DNA from: Lentihominibacter faecis
GTDB taxonomy: Bacteria > Bacillota > Clostridia > Peptostreptococcales > Anaerovoracaceae
Direction: 5' to 3'
Length of the DNA: 5,487 nt
Assembly: GCF_014306095.1 (NCBI RefSeq)
Contig: NZ_JACRWC010000006.1
Location: 1-5,487, forward strand
Positions 1 to 5,320 of the stretch are shown here, in pieces. How positions within the stretch are numbered: the stretch's first letter is position 1; every line of letters begins with the position of its first letter. Under the pieces are notes generated by a model, which saw only the letters and a list, made by a program, of their open reading frames with translations, had not been told where the DNA came from and ran no database searches. Made by a program: the position numbers and the translations under genes.

Positions 1-239
1 CTTTGCATAAAGAAAAAGAAGGCTGCCCATTGCTTTCGGAAGATGTGGAGATACTTACCGATCTTTTCCTGGGGCTGGGCCGGAGCGATACCCGGGGGCA
101 GCAGCAGATCCTGGAGCCGGCACTTTATCGCCTGGAGCAGCAGATCTGCAAAGCGCAGGAACTGGAGTATAAAATGGGAAAAATGTACCGAAGCCTGGGG
201 CTGGCAGCCGGTGTAGTGGCCGCGATCCTGGTGCTTTAG
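1..239 (+). CDS. spoIIIAB: Stage III sporulation protein AB, C-terminal part (5' end outside window)
   Basis: SpoIIIAB is a membrane protein of the mother-cell SpoIIIA complex; its fold is related to the type II secretion platform protein GspF. About 78 residues are visible, reading in frame from base 3 to the TAG at 237-239. The family is about 170 residues, so over half lies upstream. Family hallmarks are visible: LFLGLGRSDTRGQQQ (an LG-x-SD-x-x-x-QQ motif), then a helical stretch with basic and acidic residues, then KMGKMYRSLGLAAG leading into a C-terminal hydrophobic helix of about 12-15 residues at the end of the protein. spoIIIAC follows after 14 bp. The codon TTG at 3-5 can be read as a start, but it has no ribosome binding site in the window and lies mid-domain, so I treat the gene as cut by the window edge. 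The assignment rests on the C-terminal motif and on the order of the genes that follow. Confidence 0.93.
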   Translation, partial: LHKEKEGCPLLSEDVEILTDLFLGLGRSDTRGQQQILEPALYRLEQQICKAQELEYKMGKMYRSLGLAAGVVAAILVL

Positions 240-253
240 AAAAGGGGAAACTT

Positions 254-448
254 ATGGATATCGACATTATTTTTAAGATAGCGGGCATCGGTATAGCCAT
301 CGCGGTGCTCAACCAGGTACTTGTCAAGGCGGGGCGGGAAGAACAGGCAATGCTGACCACGCTGGCCGGGGTGATCGTTGTGCTGATGCTGGTGATCCAG
401 ATGATCGGAGAATTTTTCGATGCGGTCAGAACTTTCCTCGAGTTTTAG
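254..448 (+). CDS. spoIIIAC: Stage III sporulation protein AC
   Basis: This 64-residue integral membrane protein belongs to the SpoIIIAC/SpoIIIAD family and is part of the channel complex in the mother-cell membrane around the forespore. It has two hydrophobic helices, roughly residues 5-24 and 34-52. The linker between them contains VKAGREEQA, typical of the family. The length matches the usual 64-68 residues. The ATG is preceded by a purine-rich AAAAGGGGAAA ribosome binding site, and the gene ends in TAG. spoIIIAD begins 9 nt later, so the two are probably translated in step. Function is taken from the family and the operon; nothing in the sequence looks odd. Confidence 0.96.
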   Translation: MDIDIIFKIAGIGIAIAVLNQVLVKAGREEQAMLTTLAGVIVVLMLVIQMIGEFFDAVRTFLEF

Positions 449-457
449 GAGAACGCT

Positions 458-844
458 ATGGAAATCCTGAAAATTGCAGGGCTGGCGCTTACGGGCGTCT
501 TGCTGGCGTCACTGATGAAATCAGTGCATAAGGAGTTTTCGATTTACATAATACTAGCCACTGTAATCGTTGTTTTTCTGATGATCCTCGACAAGCTGAC
601 GGAAGTTTTTGTGTTTCTGCAAAGCATCTACGACAGCGTGCCTTACGGCAAGACCTTTTTTCCGGTGATCTTCAAAGTGCTGGCAGTGGCGTATATCGCA
701 GATCTGACAGCGCAGCTCTGCAGGGATGCCGGGGAAAGCGCCGTAGGCGGTAAAGTGGAACTGGCAGGGAAAGTGATCATATTCTACCTGGCGCTGCCGA
801 TTTTGTCGGCGATACTGGAACTGATCGGGACTCTTTTGCAGTAG
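458..844 (+). CDS. spoIIIAD: Stage III sporulation protein AD
   Basis: This 128-residue integral membrane protein is the second AC/AD-family member of the SpoIIIA complex. Its N-terminal third resembles SpoIIIAC (two hydrophobic helices near residues 4-20 and 28-45). A diagnostic central stretch follows, with AQLCRDAGESA and then GGKVELAGKV, and a C-terminal hydrophobic helix spans about residues 103-126. The length is close to the B. subtilis protein (about 133). The ribosome binding site AGGAGAA overlaps the spoIIIAC stop codon (TAGGAGAA), so the two genes are tightly coupled. The gene ends in TAG; a 29-nt gap carrying a strong ribosome binding site leads to spoIIIAE. Confidence 0.96.
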   Translation: MEILKIAGLALTGVLLASLMKSVHKEFSIYIILATVIVVFLMILDKLTEVFVFLQSIYDSVPYGKTFFPVIFKVLAVAYIADLTAQLCRDAGESAVGGKVELAGKVIIFYLALPILSAILELIGTLLQ

Positions 845-873
845 CAGGTTGAAAATCACGAAAGGAGGGTGGC

Positions 874-1965
874 ATGGACTACGAAACCGTGTTGGAAGAA
901 CAACTTGAAGCCACGGAGCTTTCAGAGCTTGAAGACTCCCTTGCGGATGCAGCGCAGCAAAGCGGTGTGCTGGAAGAACTTTCCGTGGAGGATCTGGTGC
1001 ACCGCCTGCTCAATGGACAGCAGATCCTGGACTCTGATCAGATCCTGGAAAACCTGAAAAATCTATTTCTGCTGGAAGTCCGTTCTTCTCTGATGCTTGG
1101 GTGTGAGATCCTGGCAGTATGCATCCTGATCGGTATGCTCACCAGTTTCTCGGATTCTTTCGGCAAACGGACGGTATCGTCCCTGGGAACGGTGATCTGC
1201 AGCTGTGTCATAATCGCCCTCTGTATGGGAAACTTCTATCAGAGCTATGAATACTGTCAGGACGCGCTGGGGACCATGGCTCATTCCATGGAGATCCTGC
1301 TGCCTGTTATGATACCGCTTCTTGTTGCCATGGGCGGGATCTCATCCGGAAGTATCCTGGATCCGGCTGTTGCGGGGGCGGTCACAGGGTTTTCCGCCTT
1401 GATGGAGCATATCGTACTGCCCCTCGTGTTCCTGTCAGCAGTATTCACCATGATCAACAGTATCACTGAAAAGGATTACGTAAAGAAGCTGGCGGGATTC
1501 CTGCGAAAGGGCACGATTTTTCTGACCGGTCTTGCCGTGACGGTATTTACCGGGATCGCAGCGATCCAGGGCATGGTGACCAAAGCGGCCGACGGGATCC
1601 TCATCAACACGACAAAATATTCTCTGGACAACTTCGTGCCCATCGTCGGAGGCTTTGCAGCAGATTCGCTTGACATGGTCATAAGCTGTGTAGGGCTGAT
1701 CAAAAACGCCATCGGTGTCGCCGGGATCCTTCTGATTTTAGCATTGCTGGTGATCCCTGTCCTGAAGATCCTGGCGGTGGCGGTGATCTATAAAATAACG
1801 GCGATCGCAGCAGAGCCTGTGGCCAGTAAAAACATTTCTGACTCTCTGAACGAGCTGGGAACGGCAGCTATTACCATGACGGTGGTCCTCGCCATCGGCG
1901 CCCTGATGTTTCTCATTTTTATCGCCATCATCATGGGGATGGGAGGTGGCGGACGATGGAACTGA
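874..1965 (+). CDS. spoIIIAE: Stage III sporulation protein AE
   Basis: SpoIIIAE is the large polytopic membrane component of the SpoIIIA channel; in B. subtilis it depends on the insertase SpoIIIJ. The 363-residue product has an acidic, helical N-terminal domain (residues 1-65) followed by about seven hydrophobic segments near 72-91, 100-119, 140-158, 179-197, 212-233, 280-307 and 330-355. Family-typical stretches include MIPLLVAMGG (residues 146-155), KGTIFLTGLAVTVFTGI (212-228) and NTTKYSLDNFVPIVGG (245-260). The start is set by a strong AAAGGAGGG site 4 nt upstream and an in-frame TGA at 850-852, so it cannot be extended upstream. It therefore lacks the N-terminal signal peptide that I recall in many homologues, which fits its being shorter than the roughly 400-residue B. 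subtilis protein. Its last 10 nt overlap the spoIIIAF start. Confidence 0.96.
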   Translation: MDYETVLEEQLEATELSELEDSLADAAQQSGVLEELSVEDLVHRLLNGQQILDSDQILENLKNLFLLEVRSSLMLGCEILAVCILIGMLTSFSDSFGKRTVSSLGTVICSCVIIALCMGNFYQSYEYCQDALGTMAHSMEILLPVMIPLLVAMGGISSGSILDPAVAGAVTGFSALMEHIVLPLVFLSAVFTMINSITEKDYVKKLAGFLRKGTIFLTGLAVTVFTGIAAIQGMVTKAADGILINTTKYSLDNFVPIVGGFAADSLDMVISCVGLIKNAIGVAGILLILALLVIPVLKILAVAVIYKITAIAAEPVASKNISDSLNELGTAAITMTVVLAIGALMFLIFIAIIMGMGGGGRWN

Positions 1966-2129
1966 TGAAAGACTGGGTCCGCAGTCTGTTTCTGATCCTG
2001 CTGGCCATCACATTTATCGAGATGCTTTTGCCGGAATCCTCTATGGGAAAGTACCTGCATTTTATATTTTCCCTGGTGATCATGGCAACGATCCTGTATC
2101 CGGTGATCCGGCTGACAGGCGGCGTTTGA
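1956..2129 (+). CDS. spoIIIAF: Stage III sporulation protein AF, truncated to its membrane domain
   Basis: This short gene encodes 57 residues and overlaps the end of spoIIIAE by 10 nt. The protein matches the N-terminal membrane domain of SpoIIIAF: MELMKDWVRS, a first helix (residues 9-25), the conserved LLPESSMGKYL loop (24-34), and a second helix (35-52) ending in PVIRLTGGV. A TGA at 2127-2129 then stops it. SpoIIIAF is usually around 200 residues, with a soluble domain facing the space between the two membranes; that whole domain is absent, and only 143 bp separate this stop from spoIIIAG. Either the protein really is this short, or the reading frame is interrupted. Dropping one T from the TTT at 2125-2127, or a +1 slip there, would extend it to about 118 residues (stop at 2311-2313). 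The membrane part is intact and in frame, so I call it a gene, not a dead remnant. Its ribosome binding site is probably the GGGAGG at 1940-1945 inside spoIIIAE. Confidence 0.85.
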   Translation: MELMKDWVRSLFLILLAITFIEMLLPESSMGKYLHFIFSLVIMATILYPVIRLTGGV

Positions 2130-2135
2130 TGCAAA

Positions 2136-2161
2136 GCATCTGCCGGAGACTGCACAGATGC
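2136..2161 (+). repeat. Inverted repeat (7-bp hairpin) just after the spoIIIAF stop
   Basis: GCATCTG (2136-2142) and CAGATGC (2155-2161) are perfect reverse complements separated by a 12-nt loop. The stem begins 6 nt after the TGA of spoIIIAF. A competing smaller hairpin, GATGC-AAA-GCATC (2128-2140), overlaps it and includes the stop codon. There is no T-run after it, so it does not look like an intrinsic terminator. A 7-bp stem is short enough to occur by chance. Confidence 0.4.
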
Positions 2162-2257
2162 CGGGAAAATCAGGCTCGCCGGGTTTCAGGGAAGCTGCAG
2201 CATACTCTTTGCAGAAATCCCGGGGCATATACCGGCTGCCTGCACAATATACTGAAC

Positions 2258-2264
2258 AAGGAGG
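2258..2264 (+). promoter_or_regulatory. Ribosome binding site fixing the TTG start of spoIIIAG
   Basis: AAGGAGG lies 8 nt before the TTG at 2273-2275. It is the only strong site in the interval, and it supports a TTG start although the frame is open further upstream. It follows the TGA at 2253-2255, which lies in the spoIIIAF frame. Confidence 0.75.
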
Positions 2265-2272
2265 CGAAACTT

Positions 2273-2686
2273 TTGCTGGAAAAATGGAAGAACGATCCCG
2301 AAAAACGGGATAAACTCATGAAAGCCGCCGCGGTGCTCATCATCCTGGCGGTGATATTCCTGTCCTTTGACGTGTTCACGCAGAATCGCGACGGCAGGAA
2401 GCAGATCATCGACTCCGATGGAGGCACCGAAACGGAACTTTGCAGCATTTTATCCGATATCGATGGTGTGGGGGCTGTGGATGTGATGCTGCAGTACGGA
2501 GAAAAAGATCAGGTGGCAGGTGTCATCGTGACGGCGGAAGGTGCAGGAAACCCGGTGGTGAAAAACGACTTGATCAAGGCGGTCATGGCGCTTTTCGACA
2601 TATCGTCGGCCAATGTGGAGGTTTTCGAAAAAACCAGCGCTTCGGACATGGAAAAGGACAAGGAGGAAAAAAGCAATGGGCAGTAA
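2273..2686 (+). CDS. spoIIIAG: Stage III sporulation protein AG, short form lacking the usual insertion
   Basis: SpoIIIAG builds a large ring in the space between the mother-cell and forespore membranes; B. subtilis SpoIIIAG has a ring-building motif interrupted by a large beta-triangle insertion and is about 229 residues. This protein is 137 residues from the TTG start. It has a short cytoplasmic start (MLEKWKNDPEKRDKLMK), one membrane helix (residues 17-34), then a compact domain: helix 54-63, strand VGAVDVMLQY (66-75), a tight turn GEKDQ, strand AGVIVTAEGAGNP (82-94), helix 96-107, strand ANVEVFE (113-119), and a charged tail. The VTAEGAGNP motif marks it as SpoIIIAG. The expected insertion between the first two strands is reduced to about five residues. 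The frame is open upstream to 2129 and beyond, but that part reads as an arginine- and cysteine-rich shadow. The last 11 nt overlap spoIIIAH. Confidence 0.92.
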   Translation: MLEKWKNDPEKRDKLMKAAAVLIILAVIFLSFDVFTQNRDGRKQIIDSDGGTETELCSILSDIDGVGAVDVMLQYGEKDQVAGVIVTAEGAGNPVVKNDLIKAVMALFDISSANVEVFEKTSASDMEKDKEEKSNGQ

Positions 2687-3299
2687 AAAGAAATATCGCG
2701 ATCTTCTGGGGAGAAACAAGAAATTCGTAGCGGGGCTTGCGGCCCTCATGATGTGCTGCGGAGCGTTTCTGGCCAGCGGCAGACTGCTGCCGGACAAGAC
2801 AGTAAACGGCGACATTCCGCTTCACGACGGCGATGTGCTTGTAGACAGCCTGAACGTGGATGATGAGAACGATGCATCGAATAAGAAAAGCAGCAAAAAC
2901 AAAGAAGCGAAACTGGTGGCCTCAGATGATGTGGCACAGCTGGAAAACAAAGATTCCTATTTCCAGGAACTGCGGGCGAATCTGGATATGGATCGCAACA
3001 AGATCATTTCCATGCTGACCGATGCGGAAGATTCTGCGTCCACAAAGAAGGAAAAACAGGAGGCTGCCGCCCAGAAAATGCGGCTTTTGGATTATATGGA
3101 AAAGGAAAAGACCGTAGAGACCCTCATCAAAAACAAAGGCCTTCCGGAATCTTTCGTAGTGATCAGTGACAGTGGCGTCAACGTAACTGTGAATACAGAG
3201 GATCTGGATCAGCAGACCGTCACTAAAATCTGCGAGATCGTTATGCGCCAGACCGGCGTCAAAGCCAGCGAGATCGTTGTGCAGGACGTTTCCAAATAA
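2676..3299 (+). CDS. spoIIIAH: Stage III sporulation protein AH
   Basis: SpoIIIAH is the mother-cell membrane protein whose extracellular domain binds forespore SpoIIQ across the intermembrane space; the domain belongs to the YscJ/FliF ring-building class. The 207-residue product has a basic cytoplasmic start (MGSKKKYRDLLGRNKK), one membrane helix (residues 17-34), a low-complexity linker rich in D, N, S and K (about 55-90), and the conserved domain from SYFQELRANLDMDRNK (94-109) to the end. That domain includes EKEKTVETLIKNKGLPESF (142-160), two predicted strands and the VKASEIVVQDVSK finish. The length is close to the B. subtilis protein (218). The start at 2676 follows an AGGAGG site (2661-2666) 9 nt away; it overlaps spoIIIAG by 11 nt. 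The domain is complete, unlike SpoIIIAF and SpoIIIAG here. It is the last gene of the sporulation operon. Confidence 0.96.
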   Translation: MGSKKKYRDLLGRNKKFVAGLAALMMCCGAFLASGRLLPDKTVNGDIPLHDGDVLVDSLNVDDENDASNKKSSKNKEAKLVASDDVAQLENKDSYFQELRANLDMDRNKIISMLTDAEDSASTKKEKQEAAAQKMRLLDYMEKEKTVETLIKNKGLPESFVVISDSGVNVTVNTEDLDQQTVTKICEIVMRQTGVKASEIVVQDVSK

Positions 3300-3301
3300 G
3301 T

Positions 3302-3330
3302 TTGTATTTACATGCGGGATTTGGTATAAT
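3302..3330 (+). promoter_or_regulatory. Predicted sigma-A-type promoter for the yqhY-nusB cluster
   Basis: In the 50-bp gap after spoIIIAH lies a perfect -10 box TATAAT (3325-3330) with an upstream TGG giving an extended -10 (TGGTATAAT). A weak -35 box TTGTAT sits 17 nt away (3302-3307). Transcription would start near 3337, leaving a leader of only about 13 nt that begins at or just before the GAGGTGA ribosome binding site. A closer TTTACA (3307-3312) is only 12 nt from the -10 and is badly spaced. No terminator hairpin is seen after spoIIIAH, so read-through from the spoIIIA operon is also possible. Confidence 0.72.
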
Positions 3331-3349
3331 AACGTGTGAGGTGATTGTA

Positions 3350-3733
3350 ATGAACGCAGCCGGACGACAAAGTAACGGTATCATAAAAATTTCAGATGAA
3401 GTCATCGCGGTGTGCGCTGCGAACGCGACACTTAAGACGAAGGGAGTTGCCGATCTTGCGGGAGGCATTTCCAACGCCCTTTCCAAGAATTTTCTGGGCA
3501 AGGAGCTGACCTGGAAGGGGATCAAAGTCAGTCAGAGCGAAGACGGAGTGGAACTGGACGTTCATATCATCGTTAAATACCATGCGAAAATACCGGCAGT
3601 TGCCTGGGATATCCAGGAGAACGTCAAGAACGAAGTTCAGGAGATGACGGAACTCAAGGTGACGGCGGTGAACATACATGTAGAAGGTGTGGAAATACCA
3701 GCGGAGGAAACAGAAACAAATGACGAGAAATGA
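3350..3733 (+). CDS. yqhY: Asp23/Gls24 (DUF322) family protein, YqhY-like
   Basis: This 127-residue protein belongs to the Asp23/Gls24 (DUF322) family. Members are small cytoplasmic or membrane-associated proteins linked to envelope stress; B. subtilis YqhY has been tied to acetyl-CoA carboxylase function. Family features are NGIIKISDEVIAVCAANAT (residues 9-27), the KGVADLAGG motif (31-39), a GVELDVHIIVKYHAKIPAVA core (66-85), the helix DIQENVKNEV and the closing strand LKVTAVNIHVEGVEI. An acidic tail ends it. The ATG at 3350 follows GAGGTGA at 5 nt. A GTG at 3341 is in frame but overlaps that site. The symbol is by position (directly before nusB, as in B. subtilis), not by detailed orthology. 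The accBC genes that precede yqhY in B. subtilis are absent here. The last 14 nt overlap nusB. Confidence 0.92.
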   Translation: MNAAGRQSNGIIKISDEVIAVCAANATLKTKGVADLAGGISNALSKNFLGKELTWKGIKVSQSEDGVELDVHIIVKYHAKIPAVAWDIQENVKNEVQEMTELKVTAVNIHVEGVEIPAEETETNDEK

Positions 3734-4169
3734 AATACGAGAAGTACTGATGCAGATGATGTATGAAATGGATGCTGCGAAAACCCTGGATCTGGAGACG
3801 GCCAGAAAGCTGGCAGGGGAAAAGCTGCCCGGAAAAAATCTTAAAAGAAGCCTTCAGATCCTGAGCGGGATCATCGAGCATCTGGACGAGATCGATGGAT
3901 CCATCAATGCACACAGTCGATCCTGGAAGACCAGCAGGATGCCGAAGGTGGATCTTGCAATCATGCGCCTTGCTCTGGGTGAGATCAAATACGGAGACGA
4001 CGTGCCGGAAGCGGTCGCCATCAGTGAGGCGATCAAACTGGCGAAAAAATACAGCACCGAGCAATCGTCACGGTTTATCCATGGCGTGCTGGGAGCCATC
4101 GTGAACGCACCGGAAGCTGCAGGATCCGCAGCAGACGCAGATGCCGGCTCCGCAGCGCAGGAGCAGTAG
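3720..4169 (+). CDS. nusB: Transcription antitermination factor NusB
   Basis: NusB is an RNA-binding helical protein that, with NusE (ribosomal protein S10), binds boxA RNA and supports antitermination of rRNA operons. The product is 149 residues. The N-terminal helix REVLMQMMYEMD (residues 7-18) fits the family's RNA- and S10-binding start. The C-terminal half carries the hallmark SRMPKVDLAIMRLALGEIKY (72-91), then VPEAVAISEAIKLAKKYST (95-113) and SSRFIHGVLGAIV (116-128). E. coli NusB is 139 residues; here the fold ends near 129 and an alanine- and glycine-rich acidic tail of about 20 residues follows. The ATG overlaps the yqhY end by 14 nt. Its GGAGG site (3703-3707) is 12 nt upstream, slightly long. 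The Kae1-like gene starts 2 nt after its TAG. Confidence 0.95.
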   Translation: MTRNEIREVLMQMMYEMDAAKTLDLETARKLAGEKLPGKNLKRSLQILSGIIEHLDEIDGSINAHSRSWKTSRMPKVDLAIMRLALGEIKYGDDVPEAVAISEAIKLAKKYSTEQSSRFIHGVLGAIVNAPEAAGSAADADAGSAAQEQ

Positions 4170-4171
4170 CT

Positions 4172-5320
4172 ATGGGATATGTCCTGGGGATAGATACCAG
4201 CAATTATAAAACGTCGATCGCGGTCATCGATCACAAGAAGCATATCATCTGCGATCTGCGCAGGTTTCTGACCGTAAAACAGGGCGAGCGGGGGCTGCGG
4301 CAATCTGACGCCCTTTTTCAGCATATACAGAATCTGCCGGAACTGATGGAAGAGATGCGCCGGATGTTCGACGGCAGGATCGATGCCGTTGCGTGCTCGT
4401 TTCGGCCGCGCCCGGAAGCAGGATCCTATATGCCGGTGTTCCTAGCAGGAAGCGGATTTGCAAAGGCGGCCGCCGCTGCGATGAACGTTCCGGTAGTCGG
4501 TTTTTCTCATCAGGAAGGACATATGGAGGCGATTCGGGCCTACAGTCCTTTCCAGACGGAAGATCGGTTTCTGGCATGTCATTTTTCCGGAGGAACGTGT
4601 GAGGTACTCGACGTATCCGAGACGGATCTGCGGAAAGACGGAATGCCGAAGCAGTATTTTGAAGGAAGTTCGGGAGCGGACGATAACGGCGCTTCTGCAA
4701 AAAAAGCGAAAAAGCCGCGTCCGGCAGATCCCGCTGAGCGGGTCGCCTACACCATGCACATCACCGGAGGCACGAAGGATATTTCTTTTGGACAAGTCCT
4801 GGATCGCACCGGCGTAGCTCTCGGCATGGAATTTCCGGCAGGCGGACAGCTGGATCTGATGGCACAGAAATTTTGTGAAGCCGAGCAGGCGGAAGATCCA
4901 GGAGAGATTTTTAAAGGAGCAAGCAGGGACATGCTCCAGGCTGCAAAGGAAGCCTGCAGATTGACGCCTGTCAAAGTGAAGGACGGCTGGCTCAATCTTT
5001 CGGGACTGGATACCCAGGCCCGGAGCAGGATCGACCGGCTGGGGCTGGAGCAGAAACAGCTGCAGACCTATGCGCTGGCGGCGGACTTGTTCGCTAAGAC
5101 CGGCAAAGCGGCTTCGGATATGATCATACAGTGCTCGGAGCACAGCGGACAAGCATCCGTGCTTCTTGCCGGAGGGGTGGCATCGAGTCAGTTTCTCCGC
5201 AGCTATATGAGAAAAGAATTAAACGGCAGAGGGATCACAGCAGTTTTTGGAGACGAAATGCTCTCTCAGGACAACGCTGTAGGAATCGCTTTGCTTGGAG
5301 GGAAATATTTATGGGGTTAA
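4172..5320 (+). CDS. Kae1/TsaD-like protein (M22 glycoprotease family paralogue), function unknown
   Basis: This 382-residue protein has the ASKHA fold of the Kae1/TsaD family, long annotated as 'peptidase M22'. TsaD makes threonylcarbamoyl-adenosine in tRNA. Visible: the phosphate-binding start [10 protein letters not shown] (residues 6-15), [12 protein letters not shown] (109-120), whose H113 and H117 match the HxxxH metal ligands of Tsa[13 protein letters not shown] (137-148), [12 protein letters not shown] (333-344), and SQDNAVGIA (365-373), where D367 matches the third metal ligand. It is not a standard TsaD: the usual GPGL segment is replaced by [14 protein letters not shown] (77-90), and a lysine-rich insert occupies about 168-184. 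The metal site therefore looks intact but the enzyme is a paralogue. The ATG follows AGGAG at 8 nt. It sits where B. subtilis has folD, and overlaps xseA by 10 nt. I infer nucleotide or RNA work, but the substrate is unknown. Confidence 0.88.
   Translation: MGYVLGIDTSNYKTSIAVIDHKKHIICDLRRFLTVKQGERGLRQSDALFQHIQNLPELMEEMRRMFDGRIDAVACSFRPRPEAGSYMPVFLAGSGFAKAAAAAMNVPVVGFSHQEGHMEAIRAYSPFQTEDRFLACHFSGGTCEVLDVSETDLRKDGMPKQYFEGSSGADDNGASAKKAKKPRPADPAERVAYTMHITGGTKDISFGQVLDRTGVALGMEFPAGGQLDLMAQKFCEAEQAEDPGEIFKGASRDMLQAAKEACRLTPVKVKDGWLNLSGLDTQARSRIDRLGLEQKQLQTYALAADLFAKTGKAASDMIIQCSEHSGQASVLLAGGVASSQFLRSYMRKELNGRGITAVFGDEMLSQDNAVGIALLGGKYLWG

Larger units (their letters stand above)
2128..2313 (+). 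other. Possible displaced SpoIIIAF tail in the +1 frame
   Basis: Directly after the spoIIIAF stop, the +1 frame is open for 61 codons (GAT at 2128 to TAA at 2311-2313). Its residues are fairly protein-like, for example FREAAAYSLQKSRGIYRL, a helix-like pattern resembling the region after the second helix in SpoIIIAF proteins. It has no good start of its own: the ATG at 2158 lacks a clear ribosome binding site. It overlaps the first 41 nt of spoIIIAG, which is unusual for a normal gene end. The spoIIIAF frame itself would be open from 2130 to a TGA at 2253-2255, but reads as a cysteine-rich, unfamiliar sequence. Third-position GC (about half) does not separate the frames clearly. This is a candidate only. 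Confidence 0.3.

Noticed and set aside
1273..1292. Repeated CCATGG words in spoIIIAE
   Set aside because: They are two 6-bp palindromes inside coding sequence, explained by the residues encoded.
2201..2206. CATACT resembling a sigma-G or sigma-E -10 box upstream of spoIIIAG
   Set aside because: An internal promoter upstream of spoIIIAG is known in B. subtilis, but no matching -35 (such as TGAATA) lies 16-18 nt upstream of this site.
2130..2255. Read-through of the spoIIIAF TGA, in frame for 41 codons to the TGA at 2253
   Set aside because: It ends just before the spoIIIAG ribosome binding site, which is suggestive, but the sequence is cysteine-rich, has no SpoIIIAF-like pattern, and no selenocysteine element is apparent.
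1946..2272. Upstream extension of the spoIIIAG frame
   Set aside because: It overlaps the spoIIIAE end and all of spoIIIAF, is rich in R, C and H, and the AAGGAGG/TTG start at 2273 fits the family better.
3285..3330. Transcription terminator after spoIIIAH
   Set aside because: No GC-rich hairpin followed by a T-run is present in the 50-bp gap.
4442..5152. Long open frame on the - strand (236 codons) inside the Kae1-like gene
   Set aside because: It is antisense to a gene with clear family motifs, has no ribosome binding site or recognisable domain, and is explained by codon bias of the + strand gene.
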